A stretch of 64,000 bases of DNA. It comes from an uncultured Clostridia bacterium (lineage in GTDB: Bacteria > Bacillota > Clostridia > Lachnospirales > Lachnospiraceae). The notes under the pieces were generated by a model, which did not search any database, was not told where the DNA came from, and saw only the letters and a list, made by a program, of their open reading frames with translations. The stretch is taken from assembly GCA_937895705.1 (NCBI GenBank), contig CALBKM010000029.1:68011-132010 (forward strand), read 5' to 3'. Within the stretch, counting starts at the first letter, position 1, and the number at the start of each line of letters is the position of its first letter. The position numbers and the translations under genes were made by a program. Shown piece by piece: positions 51,739 to 61,007 of this stretch.

Positions 51739-51822
51739 GAACGCCCCGATGCCCTGTAGCAGGAGTGCGCCATGCTATGCAACCGACATATACGCACCTC
51801 TTCTCAGAGTATCGAGGCGTTC
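51739..51822 (-). promoter_or_regulatory. Long imperfect hairpin between ispH-S1 and cheR
   Basis: An 84-base hairpin: 18-bp outer arms (51739-51756 with 51805-51822) and inner AGAGGTGCG-like/CGCACTCCT arms. Mismatches become G-U pairs when read as minus-strand RNA but stay C-A when read as plus-strand RNA, so the minus strand is the likely transcript. It lies 20 bases after the ispH-S1 stop and 65 bases before the cheR start. No long T tract follows. Confidence 0.5.
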
Positions 51823-51841
51823 TTATTTCTCTTACGAGATA

Positions 51842-53785
51842 TTATTCTGCATCAGCAGCTTCTTCCTGAGCCTCTTCCTGAGCCTCAGCAACTTCCTCTA
51901 CCGGAGCAAGTAAAGCCTTCACGCTTAAGCTGATCTTCTTGTCATCAAGATTGAAATCAACAATCTTTGCTTCGATTTCCTGACCAACCTTTAATACATC
52001 AGCCGGCTTCTCAATGTGCTCTCTTGCAATCTGAGAAACATGAAGTAACGCGTCAACTCCCGGAACAAGCTCTACGAATGCGCCGAAGTCGGTCATTCTT
52101 GCTACCTTACCGGTAACGATGTTGCCTACTGCAAACTTCTCCTCTGCATCAGCCCACGGATTCTGATCCGGGAACTTCATGGAAAGAGCAACCTTCTCGC
52201 CCTGAATGTCCTTAATGAAAGCCTTCACGGTATCGCCAACCTTGAATACCTTCTTCGGGCTCTCGATTCTGCCCCAGGACATCTCGGAAATGTGAAGTAA
52301 ACCATCTACACCGCCAAGGTCGATGAAAGCACCGAACTCGGTTACATTCTTAACCTTGCCTTCTACTACGTCGCCGATCTGAATTCTTGCGAAAAGCTCC
52401 TTCTGAAGCTCAGCCTTCTTAGCAACGAGTAACTGCTTACGGTCACCGATAATTCTTCTTCTGCGCGGATTGAACTCGCTGATTACGAACTCAATCTCCT
52501 GATCCTTGTACTTACTTAAATCCTTCTCATAAGTGTCGGATACAAGGCTTGCCGGAATGAAAATTCTTGCCTCATCGATAACAACGCTTAAGCCGCCTTC
52601 CAATACGGCAGAAACGGTTGCGGTAAGAACCTCTTTGTTGTTGAAAGCTTCTTCAAGCTTCTTGTTGCCCTTCTCTGCAGCAAGTCTCTTGTAGGTAAGG
52701 AGAACTTGACCTTCTCCGTCGTTTACCTTAAGAACCTTTGCCTGCATGGTGTCACCTTCCTTAACCAGAGTGGTTAAGTCCACATTCGGAGTGTTGGTGT
52801 ATTCGCTTCTGGTAATGATACCGTCAGCCTTATAGCCTATGTTCAAGACGATTTCGTCTTCTTTAACGCGAATCACAGTGCCCTCGACTACCTCTCCGTT
52901 GTGTATTGTCTTTAAAGACTCCTCCAATAATTGGTCAAAACTCATTTCAGACATGATTTTCTGAACCTCCTTGATAATATTATTTGGGGTGGAAGCCCCC
53001 GCTGTAATACCTACGCAACGAAAAGATTTAAACTGACTTAAATCCAGGTCATCGAGTTTCTGTATATAGTAAGTATTTCCACATGCGTTCTTTGCGATTT
53101 CATACAACTTTTTTGTGTTGGAACTCTGCTTTCCGCCGATCACAATCATAGCCTCCGACATAGCCGCTAACCGTGCCGCTTCCGACTGTCGTTCCTGAGT
53201 TGCATTGCATATCGTATTCAGAACAATTATATCATACCGCTTTTTTTCAAAAATTTCAACTAATTCTTGAAATTTCTTGTAATTAAATGTCGTTTGCGCC
53301 ACGATACATAGTTTTTCCGTTTCCGGAATGTTCATTTTTTCCAATTTTTCCGCAGAATCTGCAATAAAAACCTTGCCTTCTGCCCATCCTTTGATTCCGA
53401 TGACCTCCGGATGTGTCTCATCACCGATAATTACAACCGTCCTTCCGGCACGACTTTGCTCTTGTGCAATCTTATGAATCTTTTTCACGAAAGGGCAGGT
53501 GGCGTCCACCACATCGAACCCGTAGGACTGCATTTTTTCCTGTTCCGCTCTTGTCACGCCGTGAGAACGTATTACTATTGTACCCTTTTCCACGGTTTCC
53601 CATTCATCCTCCGGGTACAAAATGCTGACACCCTTTTCTTCAAACTCACGAACCACTTCTTCGTTATGAATAATCGGTCCGTAGGTATAAACCTTTTTTC
53701 CCAGGCGTAACTGCTCTTCCACCTGTTCTACCGCACGTCTTACGCCGAAGCAAAAGCCTGCGGTTTTTGCCACATTGATTTCCAT
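51842..53785 (-). CDS. ispH: IspH (HMBPP reductase) fused to ribosomal protein S1-like domains
   Basis: A 647-residue bifunctional protein. Residues 1 to about 285 are IspH, the last MEP-pathway enzyme, with cluster cysteines in AGFCFGVRRA (Cys12), DATCPFVKKI and NTICNATQERQ, and the active-site THPEV. Residues about 300-630 hold four S1 domains: EVVEGTVIRVKEDEIVLNIG, a weak second, VVEGKVKNVTEFGAFIDLGG and IVTGKVARMTDFGAFVELVP. An acidic tail (EEAQEEAQEE-like) ends it. The fusion is known in Clostridia. The start is taken at 53785; an ATG at 53800, directly after a GGACC/GGTCC hairpin, is an alternative. Confidence 0.95.
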   Translation of the reverse strand: MEINVAKTAGFCFGVRRAVEQVEEQLRLGKKVYTYGPIIHNEEVVREFEEKGVSILYPEDEWETVEKGTIVIRSHGVTRAEQEKMQSYGFDVVDATCPFVKKIHKIAQEQSRAGRTVVIIGDETHPEVIGIKGWAEGKVFIADSAEKLEKMNIPETEKLCIVAQTTFNYKKFQELVEIFEKKRYDIIVLNTICNATQERQSEAARLAAMSEAMIVIGGKQSSNTKKLYEIAKNACGNTYYIQKLDDLDLSQFKSFRCVGITAGASTPNNIIKEVQKIMSEMSFDQLLEESLKTIHNGEVVEGTVIRVKEDEIVLNIGYKADGIITRSEYTNTPNVDLTTLVKEGDTMQAKVLKVNDGEGQVLLTYKRLAAEKGNKKLEEAFNNKEVLTATVSAVLEGGLSVVIDEARIFIPASLVSDTYEKDLSKYKDQEIEFVISEFNPRRRRIIGDRKQLLVAKKAELQKELFARIQIGDVVEGKVKNVTEFGAFIDLGGVDGLLHISEMSWGRIESPKKVFKVGDTVKAFIKDIQGEKVALSMKFPDQNPWADAEEKFAVGNIVTGKVARMTDFGAFVELVPGVDALLHVSQIAREHIEKPADVLKVGQEIEAKIVDFNLDDKKISLSVKALLAPVEEVAEAQEEAQEEAADAE

Positions 53786-53834
53786 TGCCGATTCCCGCAT
53801 TCCGGACCTTACGGTCCGAACTCTTTCTGTACAT

Positions 53835-54506
53835 TTATTTCTGCGCGTTTTGACACAGTTCGTAAAGCTTTTCTACATTTTCCTCAATGGTCATGTACGA
53901 ATTATCGAAATACACCGCATCCTCCGCCTGTACAAGAGGTGCAAACTCACGATGGGAATCACGATAGTCCCGCTCTCTGATATTCTCTTCGATTTCCGCA
54001 AGACTGCATTCCACTCCCTTTGCTACCTGCTCGTCGTAACGGCGTTTTGCCCGAACCTCCACACTGGCGGTTAAAAACACTTTTACATTTGCGTCAGGAA
54101 GCACATAGGAACCGATATCCCTGCCGTCCATTACCACATTTTCCTGCTTGGCCAGTGCGCGTTGCAGCTCCACCATTTTTAAACGTACTTTCTTATTAAC
54201 GGAAGAAACACTGGTCATATGGCTGACCTCTTCGGTACGAATCAGACCGTTTACGTTCTCACCGTTTAACAATACTACCTGTTCACCGTCTCTGTGTGTA
54301 ATCGTAACATCCGCGGAATCGCAAGCCGCCTCCATTGCGGAAAAATCATCCTCTGCGATACCGTTACGCAGAAAATGAAGTGCCATGGCACGATACATTG
54401 CTCCCGTATCCACATAAATATACCCCAGCTTTGCAGCCAGTTTCTTAGCTACCGTACTTTTTCCGGCTCCCGCCGGCCCGTCAAGGGCAATACTGAAATA
54501 TCCCAT
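53835..54506 (-). CDS. cmk: Cytidylate kinase
   Basis: Cmk phosphorylates CMP/dCMP. The 223-residue protein has the P-loop LDGPAGAGKST (residues 8-18), YVDTGAMYRA (about 31), VMDGRDIGSYVLP (about 130), and the lid region KRRYDEQVAKG, then RDYRDSHREFAPL (about 170). GGGAAGGATGAAC precedes the ATG. The order cmk followed by ispH and S1 is widely conserved. Confidence 0.97.
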   Translation of the reverse strand: MGYFSIALDGPAGAGKSTVAKKLAAKLGYIYVDTGAMYRAMALHFLRNGIAEDDFSAMEAACDSADVTITHRDGEQVVLLNGENVNGLIRTEEVSHMTSVSSVNKKVRLKMVELQRALAKQENVVMDGRDIGSYVLPDANVKVFLTASVEVRAKRRYDEQVAKGVECSLAEIEENIRERDYRDSHREFAPLVQAEDAVYFDNSYMTIEENVEKLYELCQNAQK

Positions 54507-54535
54507 TGTTCATCCTTCCCGTGCTTTCGCACTGT

Positions 54536-55771
54536 TTATTTTGCAGCGGCCGAACTGCCGGCTAAATAGCCGGTAGACCATGCCACCTGTAAATTGTAAC
54601 CGCCGGTCAGTGCATCTACATCCAGTACTTCCCCGGCAAAATACAAACCTTCCGTAAGCTTGGATTCCATGGTGGACGGATTGACTTCCTTTACGGAAAC
54701 TCCTCCTCGTGTAATGACAGCCTCGTTAAAACCGCCTGTCTTTTTTATATGCATCACCATGCCTTTTAATACATCCGTAAGAATCCCTCGTTCCTGTTTG
54801 GTCACGGAATTGACCTGTTTCTCCTCGGGAATTCCGCACAATCCGATTATAACCCGAATCAGTCTTTGTGGCAACAGCTTATCCAGAGCATTTCGGAATT
54901 GTTTGTTTTTTGCTTCCTCAAAATCACGCAAAATCCGTGCATCCAGCTCTTCTTTCGACAAAGCAGGCTTTAAATCAAGAGAAACGGTAATATCTCCGGC
55001 CGACACCTTATCCGTTACGGCAGCACTGGCGGAAAGCACCAGCGGACCGCTGATTCCGTCCGCGGTAAACACCAGCTCACCGAAGCCGTCATACAGTACT
55101 TTCTTTCCCTGCATCGCCTTTAAAGAAACATTCTTTAAGGAAAGCCCTTCCAACTCTTTTGCAAAAGGCTCCGCAATCTTTAACGCCACCAGCGACGGGT
55201 AACACTCCGTCACTGTATGCCCGCAAAGCTTCGCAAAGGTATAGCCGTCTCCCGTGGAACCGGTGGAGGCATAGGAGATTCCTCCCGTGGCAACGATACA
55301 GGCATCACAGAAAATCACTTCGCCGTTTTGCAGTTCCACTCCGGAAACACAGCCACCGGAAACACAAATCTTATTTACCGTAGTGTTAAAACGAACCGTA
55401 ACCCCGGCCTGTTTTAACCGCCTCGAAAGCCCGTTTATTACATCCGAGGATTTATCCGACACCGGAAACACCCGGTCTCCTCTCTCAATTTTAAGCGGCA
55501 CGCCGCACTCCTCGAAAAAACGCATGGTCTGCTCGTTGGTAAACGCATATATCGCACTGTACATAAATCGGCGATTGGTTACGATATTCTTAAATAAATC
55601 CTCCGTCTCGCAGGCATTTGTAACATTACATCTGCCTTTTCCGGTAATATAAATCTTTTTTCCGGGCTTTTCGTTTTTCTCCAGAACTAAAACGTCTGCG
55701 CCTTCTTCCGCAGCCGCAATTGCAGCCATCATCCCCGCAGCTCCGGCACCGATTACAATTATTTTTTTCAT
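54536..55771 (-). CDS. HI0933/YhiN-family FAD-dependent oxidoreductase
   Basis: A 411-residue flavoprotein. The FAD-binding GAGAAGMMAA is at residues 8-17, then EKNEKPGKKIYITGKGRCN (the family signature) and a C-terminal FAGEVLDVDALTGGYNLQVAWSTG segment that binds FAD. Family members are broadly conserved, but the substrate is not established. AAAGGAGCATAC precedes the ATG. It lies 29 bases upstream of cmk and after a hairpin that may end the previous transcript. Confidence 0.9.
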   Translation of the reverse strand: MKKIIVIGAGAAGMMAAIAAAEEGADVLVLEKNEKPGKKIYITGKGRCNVTNACETEDLFKNIVTNRRFMYSAIYAFTNEQTMRFFEECGVPLKIERGDRVFPVSDKSSDVINGLSRRLKQAGVTVRFNTTVNKICVSGGCVSGVELQNGEVIFCDACIVATGGISYASTGSTGDGYTFAKLCGHTVTECYPSLVALKIAEPFAKELEGLSLKNVSLKAMQGKKVLYDGFGELVFTADGISGPLVLSASAAVTDKVSAGDITVSLDLKPALSKEELDARILRDFEEAKNKQFRNALDKLLPQRLIRVIIGLCGIPEEKQVNSVTKQERGILTDVLKGMVMHIKKTGGFNEAVITRGGVSVKEVNPSTMESKLTEGLYFAGEVLDVDALTGGYNLQVAWSTGYLAGSSAAAK

Positions 55772-55801
55772 GTATGCTCCTTTGTCCCGTCCAAACAGAC
55801 A

Positions 55802-55828
55802 GGCTGTCGCCTACAACCGGCGACAGCC
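55802..55828 (-). terminator. Hairpin after the GerMN-type lipoprotein gene
   Basis: Minus strand: GGCTGTCGCC and GGCGACAGCC, a perfect 10-bp stem with a 7-base loop, followed by TGTCTGTTT. The U tract is weak. Confidence 0.5.
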
Positions 55829-55843
55829 CGAATCCTATTATGC

Positions 55844-56392
55844 TTATCGACGCATATAAATCTCATCCTTTGAAAATTCAAAATGCCCGGAAAAGTAATC
55901 TCCTCCGTCAACCGAAAAACTGACCGCATTACAACCGAATACATTGTCTAACAGACTTTGTCCGAAGGCATCCAGAATCAAACCTTCAATCCCGGCACCC
56001 ACCTGACTGACCGGGGGGGAATCTCCGGAAAAGTCAACCGTAATCACATCATTTTTACGACTCACTTTGTTTACCTTCACGTAAATGGCATTATCTCCCA
56101 AGGCATCGATTACCGCTTCGGTAACGATTTCTTCCGTTATGACCTTTTCGGCCACTACAAGCGCGGTTACGGCTGTCAGCTCCGTCAAATCACTGTTTAA
56201 AGTATAAATCGGAAGCTCTGTAGTCTCGGAAGGAACAACCTCGAATTCTTCATCGTCCACCGGCTTCAGCGAAGCAAACGGTACCGGAGTACTTGTGGAA
56301 ATCGGTTCTTCATATTGCGGCTCTTTCTTACATCCCGGTATCATACCTAGAATCAGAATGCCGATAAAAACTGCTCCGATTTTTCTTCCCAT
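55844..56392 (-). CDS. GerMN-type lipoprotein
   Basis: A 182-residue lipoprotein with signal peptide ending in IPGC (Cys21). A Pro/Ser/Thr-rich linker is followed by a GerMN-like alpha/beta domain (about 65-182), recognised by VTEAVIDALGDN, the strand VITVDFSGD, the helix GIEGLILDAFGQSLLDNVF and the strand VSFSVDGG. GerM in Bacillus acts in sporulation and germination; related domains occur in other surface proteins, so a sporulation role is not proven. AAAGGAGCAGCTTGT precedes the ATG. Confidence 0.72.
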   Translation of the reverse strand: MGRKIGAVFIGILILGMIPGCKKEPQYEEPISTSTPVPFASLKPVDDEEFEVVPSETTELPIYTLNSDLTELTAVTALVVAEKVITEEIVTEAVIDALGDNAIYVKVNKVSRKNDVITVDFSGDSPPVSQVGAGIEGLILDAFGQSLLDNVFGCNAVSFSVDGGDYFSGHFEFSKDEIYMRR

Positions 56393-56514
56393 ACAAGCTG
56401 CTCCTTTCTTCCGATTTATTCCGAACTTTTCTTTTCTTCCGTACCCGCCTCTACCTTAACAGCCAAGTATGTCATTTTCATGGTAAAATCTTTAAAGAAA
56501 CGTTACAAATTGTA

Positions 56515-57054
56515 TTATTTGGTTTCCTTTAACACGCCTTTGTTCTTCCAGATATATTCGCAAAGAGAAATCACGGTAAGGGCCAGTGCCAGCCAGATAA
56601 ACACCTGCTCCACCACCTCAATCCAGGCAAACGGCAGTTGCACAATCAGCAAAATACAAGTAATCATCTGGGCAATGGTCTTAAACTTCCCCCAGTAGCT
56701 TGCCGCGATTACCACACCGTTGTCGGATGCAATGAGACGGAATCCGCTGATAATAAACTCTCTTGCGATAATTACAATCACAATCCATGCCGGCATATAG
56801 GAAAGCTCCACAAAGCAAATCAGAGCGGAACAAACCAGAAGCTTATCCGCAAGCGGGTCCATAAACTTTCCGAAGTTGGTTACAAGATTATGCTTTCTTG
56901 CAATATGTCCGTCCAACGCATCGGACAAACATGCGATTACAAATACCGCCGTAGCGATATAGTTGCCGAAGGGAATCCCCGGAACCAGCATAAATACAAG
57001 AAATACCGGTATCATACATACACGGAAAATCGTAATTTTATTCGGTAAATTCAT
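56515..57054 (-). CDS. pgsA: CDP-diacylglycerol-glycerol-3-phosphate 3-phosphatidyltransferase
   Basis: PgsA makes phosphatidylglycerol phosphate. The 179-residue membrane enzyme carries the CDP-alcohol phosphotransferase signature in residues about 43-68 (D-A-L-D-G-H-I-A-R, then G-x3-D-x3-D in GKFMDPLADK) and about five hydrophobic helices. GGAGGATGTT precedes the ATG. It follows rimO by 9 bases. CdsA and Cls, before and after it in the pathway, are also in the window. Confidence 0.96.
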   Translation of the reverse strand: MNLPNKITIFRVCMIPVFLVFMLVPGIPFGNYIATAVFVIACLSDALDGHIARKHNLVTNFGKFMDPLADKLLVCSALICFVELSYMPAWIVIVIIAREFIISGFRLIASDNGVVIAASYWGKFKTIAQMITCILLIVQLPFAWIEVVEQVFIWLALALTVISLCEYIWKNKGVLKETK

Positions 57055-57063
57055 AACATCCTC

Positions 57064-58410
57064 CTAAATTATCTTCTTCTTTTCGGTATTCATTCCTACT
57101 AAATCGTACCCTTTTGCTCCGGTCACTTTTACCTTTACAAACTCACCGGATTCGTAATGCTCTCCCGACTCAACAAACAGGTATCCGTCAATATTCGGCG
57201 CATCCATATAGGTCCGGGCCAAATACACATTATCCTGGGGCATCTTTCCTTCAATCAAAGCCTGATACCGCTTGCCGATACGATTCTCGGCATTTTCAAA
57301 GGCGATTCGCTGCTGAAGTTTCATAATTTCCTTCTGGCGGCGACGTTTCTCCTTTGCCGGCACCTGTCCCATCATCTTTGCGGCAGGGGTATTCTCTTCC
57401 TTGGAATAGGTAAACACCCCCAGCCGGTCAAAACGAACCTCTTCCACAAAGGAAAGCAACTCTTTATGCTCCTCCTCCGTCTCTCCAGGAAAACCGGTTA
57501 TGAGAGATGTACGAAGCACAATCCCTGGTAAATTCCGGCGAAGCTTCTTAATCAGGCGCACCAGTTCCTTCTTCGTGGTACGACGTCCCATACGCTTTAA
57601 CACCGTATCGGAAGCATGCTGAATCGGCAAATCCAAATAACGGCAAATCTTTTTCTCTTCCTTCATAACGGCGATCAACTCATCCGTAATCTCCTCCGGA
57701 TAACAGTACAGCAGACGAATCCATTCCGGCCCCTCGATGGCACAAAGCTTTTTAAGAAGCTCCGGCAGCATCTTCTTTCCGTACAAATCCACACCATAGA
57801 GCGTGGTCTCCTGGGCAACCAGAATCAATTCCTTTGCCCCATCCTTCGCCAACTGCTCTGCTTCTTCTAAAATACGCTCCATCGGTACACTGCGGTACTT
57901 TCCGCGAATGGACGGAATGACACAATAGGTACAAAACTTCTCGCAACCGTCCGCAATCTTTAAATAGGCCGTATAACCGCAGGTGGTATTCACACGCTTG
58001 GTCTCCGGCAGCGGCAAGTAAGTCAGTTCCTTGTATACTTCCGACTTTTCTCCAACTTCTGCCTTAGAAAGCACCTTTGCGATTTCATCAAAGGATGCCG
58101 TACCGAGAACTGCATCTACCTCCGGAATGGACTCCGTAATCTCGCTGCGGTAACGCTCCGCAAGACAGCCTGTTACGATAAGAACGCGACAATTTCCCAC
58201 TTCTTCGTCCTTGTAGGCCGCCGCCTCTAAAATCGTCTCGATACTCTCTTCCTTTGCATCGTGAATAAAGCAGCAGGTATTGATAACGATAGCTTCTGCC
58301 TCGGCCTCATCTTCGGTCAGGGTATGTCCCGCATCCCGCAAAAGTCCTAACATATATTCACTGTCTACCAGGTTCTTATCACACCCCAGTGAAACAAAAT
58401 AAACTAGCAT
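57064..58410 (-). CDS. rimO: Ribosomal protein S12 methylthiotransferase
   Basis: RimO adds a methylthio group to an aspartate of ribosomal protein S12. The 448-residue protein has the UPF0004 domain with three cysteines (SLGCDKNLVD, INTCCFI, TGCLAERY), the radical-SAM motif CEKFCTYC (about 145-152) and a C-terminal TRAM domain. The start MLVYFVSLG at 58410 follows GAGGGATTTT; an 11-codon upstream extension would overlap folD. It is co-transcribed with folD upstream and pgsA downstream. Confidence 0.95.
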   Translation of the reverse strand: MLVYFVSLGCDKNLVDSEYMLGLLRDAGHTLTEDEAEAEAIVINTCCFIHDAKEESIETILEAAAYKDEEVGNCRVLIVTGCLAERYRSEITESIPEVDAVLGTASFDEIAKVLSKAEVGEKSEVYKELTYLPLPETKRVNTTCGYTAYLKIADGCEKFCTYCVIPSIRGKYRSVPMERILEEAEQLAKDGAKELILVAQETTLYGVDLYGKKMLPELLKKLCAIEGPEWIRLLYCYPEEITDELIAVMKEEKKICRYLDLPIQHASDTVLKRMGRRTTKKELVRLIKKLRRNLPGIVLRTSLITGFPGETEEEHKELLSFVEEVRFDRLGVFTYSKEENTPAAKMMGQVPAKEKRRRQKEIMKLQQRIAFENAENRIGKRYQALIEGKMPQDNVYLARTYMDAPNIDGYLFVESGEHYESGEFVKVKVTGAKGYDLVGMNTEKKKII

Positions 58411-58423
58411 AAAATCCCTCGTT

Positions 58424-59269
58424 CTACTTTTGTAGTTCAACACTTTCTACACAGTTCTTCATTAACATTGCAATGGTCATCGGACCTACGCCGCCCGGAA
58501 CCGGGGTGATTGCACCGGCAACCGGCTCAACCTGTGCAAAATCCACATCACCGCAAAGCTTATTGTCCTCGCCTCTGTGGATACCTACATCGATAACCGT
58601 AGCACCTTCCTTTACATAGTCTGCGGTAACAAACTTCGGCTTACCGATGGCAACGATTAAAATATCCGCACGCTTGGTAATCTCCTTTAAATTCTTCGTT
58701 CTGGAATGACACACGGTCACAGTTGCATTTTCGCGAAGCATGAGCATAGACATCGGCTTACCTACGATATTACTTCTGCCGAGAACCACACATTCCTTGC
58801 CTTCCATCTCGATACCGGTACGCTTAAGAAGCTCGATCACACCTGCCGGCGTACAAGATACAAAACCCTTTCTGCCGATGCTTAAGTTGCCTACATTTTC
58901 CGGATGGAAGCCGTCTACGTCCTTAAGCGGAGAAATGGCAAGCAAAATCTCCTCCTCGTTAAAGTGCTTCGGAAGCGGAAGTTGTACCAAAATGCCGTTG
59001 ACATCCTCTCTCTTATTTAAATCGGCAATGATGTCAAGAAGCTCCTGCTGGGTAGTCTCCTCCGGAAGCTCGTATGCCAAAGAACGAACACCGATATACT
59101 CACACGCCTTCTTCTTATTGCCTACATATACGGAAGAAGCCGGATCGTTTCCCACCTGGATTACCGCAAGGGTAACCTCAGTACCTTCTGCCTTAAGGGT
59201 AGCCACCTTCTCCTTTAACTCATCCTTAATCTGTGTGGAAATCACCTTTCCGTCAATACGAATTGCCAT
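58424..59269 (-). CDS. folD: Methylenetetrahydrofolate dehydrogenase / cyclohydrolase
   Basis: FolD interconverts methylene-, methenyl- and 10-formyl-tetrahydrofolate. The 281-residue protein has YVGNKKKACEYIGVRS (with the catalytic Lys), GILVQLPLPKHF (about 95), PLKDVDGFHPENVG (about 120), the NADP loop GRSNIVGKPMS (about 165) and PVPGGVGPMTIAML near the end. TGGAGGATAAAGAA precedes the start at 59269. Confidence 0.97.
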   Translation of the reverse strand: MAIRIDGKVISTQIKDELKEKVATLKAEGTEVTLAVIQVGNDPASSVYVGNKKKACEYIGVRSLAYELPEETTQQELLDIIADLNKREDVNGILVQLPLPKHFNEEEILLAISPLKDVDGFHPENVGNLSIGRKGFVSCTPAGVIELLKRTGIEMEGKECVVLGRSNIVGKPMSMLMLRENATVTVCHSRTKNLKEITKRADILIVAIGKPKFVTADYVKEGATVIDVGIHRGEDNKLCGDVDFAQVEPVAGAITPVPGGVGPMTIAMLMKNCVESVELQK

Positions 59270-59296
59270 TTCTTTATCCTCCATTTATTTCTTGTT

Positions 59297-60847
59297 TTAT
59301 AACAGGGGCGCAAATACACGTAAAATCGCTTGTACCAAACGTACCGGCAACCGCCTCCGCGCCTGTTCTTTCGTAATTAATTTGCTTTGCACCATCGTAT
59401 CGATGGCATCTTGTTTGATTACTTCTATTTCATTGCAATGACTTAAAAACACACCACACTCAAAATGCAAATACAAACTCCGGTAGTCCAAATTAATCGT
59501 TCCCACCGTGGCATATACATCGTCACACACAAACACCTTCGCATGGATAAAGCCCGGTTCGTACTTATAAATTTTAACACCGTTGTCAATCAATTGTCGG
59601 TAGTAAGACTGAGTCAGCCAGTACACCAGCTTCTTATCCGGTACTCCCGGTGTCACAATCCGTACATCCACACCACGCTTTGCCGCAAGACAAAGAGCCG
59701 TCATCATCTCATTATCAACAATGAGGTAAGGAGTAAAGATATACAAATACTTCCTTGCGGCGGAAATCATGTTAAGATATACATTCTCTCCTACCGTCTC
59801 TTTATCTAACGGAGAATCTCCGTAGGGCTGAACAAACCCGTCTCCCTTAAAGATACCGGAATGATAGGCATGCGGAAGTAATCTTGAAAAGTCCGTATCC
59901 GTCGGCCGTACCGCATTCCAAACCGTCAAAAACATGGCGGTCAAATTGACTGCAGCCTCCCCCCGGACCATAATGCCCGTGTCCTTCCAGTATCCGAATT
60001 TCTCTTTTTTATTGATATATTCGTCCGCCAGATTGATACCTCCGGTAAAAGCAGTATGGCCGTCAATCACCAAAATCTTTCTGTGGTCTCTGTTATTCAT
60101 GACCAAAGAAAACACCGGAACAAACTTATTAAAGGCCTCACACTTAATACCGTAGGACTCCAGCGTCCGATAATACTTGTAAGGAAGCACGAATACGGAA
60201 CCCAAATCATCGTATATCATCCGAACATCCACTCCGGCAGCGGCCTTTTCCTTTAATACCTCCAGGATGGCATTCCACATTTCCCCTTCTTCTACAATAA
60301 AATACTCCAAAAAAATGAAATGCTCTGCCTTCTTGATCTCCTCCAAAAGAACAGGAAAATTATCCTCACCGCATTTGAAATACCGCACCGTACTGTCGTT
60401 CCAAACAGGAAACTTGGCATAGTCCCTGATATACCGCGCTTGTCCCGCCGCCGTAGGGTCAAGTTCCGACAAAGCTTCAAATACCGCTTCCTCCTGTTTC
60501 ATAAAAGGCTGCAACTGATTTTCTGCTTTTGTCAGCTTATCTCTGAGCTTTTTGGACGGCAGCCAGCCGGAAAACAGCAAATACATAGCGCCGCCGAATA
60601 GCGGAAACACCAGTATCACAATAACCCATGCCAGCTTATAAGACGGGTTGTCTCTGGCATTCACCACAACCAGAACCGCAAGCAGACTGAGAATGTTTAA
60701 CCCGGTATAAACAAAGGGAGAATAAGTGGCCAACTCCGTCAAATTCACAATCATCCAGACAATCTGCAACAAAAGGAGTACACCTACAATTACTACCCGA
60801 TGCAGCAACACCTTTAATATCTTCTTCCAAAGCCTTAAGAACTTCAT
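59297..60847 (-). CDS. cls: Cardiolipin synthase
   Basis: A 516-residue phospholipase D-superfamily enzyme that joins two phosphatidylglycerols into cardiolipin. Two N-terminal membrane helices (about 12-60, plus a third at about 70-90) are followed by the two HKD motifs: HRKILVIDG with FTGGINLAD (about 255) and HAKVFVCDD with TVGTINLDYRS (about 430). AAGGAGACCGA precedes the ATG. It has its own promoter and, with cdsA and pgsA, completes anionic phospholipid synthesis here. Confidence 0.95.
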   Translation of the reverse strand: MKFLRLWKKILKVLLHRVVIVGVLLLLQIVWMIVNLTELATYSPFVYTGLNILSLLAVLVVVNARDNPSYKLAWVIVILVFPLFGGAMYLLFSGWLPSKKLRDKLTKAENQLQPFMKQEEAVFEALSELDPTAAGQARYIRDYAKFPVWNDSTVRYFKCGEDNFPVLLEEIKKAEHFIFLEYFIVEEGEMWNAILEVLKEKAAAGVDVRMIYDDLGSVFVLPYKYYRTLESYGIKCEAFNKFVPVFSLVMNNRDHRKILVIDGHTAFTGGINLADEYINKKEKFGYWKDTGIMVRGEAAVNLTAMFLTVWNAVRPTDTDFSRLLPHAYHSGIFKGDGFVQPYGDSPLDKETVGENVYLNMISAARKYLYIFTPYLIVDNEMMTALCLAAKRGVDVRIVTPGVPDKKLVYWLTQSYYRQLIDNGVKIYKYEPGFIHAKVFVCDDVYATVGTINLDYRSLYLHFECGVFLSHCNEIEVIKQDAIDTMVQSKLITKEQARRRLPVRLVQAILRVFAPLL

Positions 60848-60896
60848 TCGGTCTCCTTCCGCCCACTAAATCCGTTTTACAAACTCTCCCTAATAA

Positions 60897-60925
60897 ACTA
60901 TACCTAATTCTTCCTTATTTGTCAA
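60897..60925 (-). promoter_or_regulatory. Promoter of cls
   Basis: Minus strand: TTGACA (60920-60925), 17-base spacer, TATAGT (60897-60902). The -35 box lies directly after the degV terminator. Confidence 0.8.
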
Positions 60926-60960
60926 CGCAAAAGACTTCCGCAGTTTCCCGCAGAAGTCTT
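60926..60960 (-). terminator. Terminator of degV
   Basis: Minus strand: AAGACTTCTGC pairs with GCGGAAGTCTT, followed by TTGCGTT. Confidence 0.7.
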
Positions 60961-61007
60961 GTTTTCCTCCATGTTTTTTCTTTTTTTACGAAAACTTTAT
61001 ACCTTCT

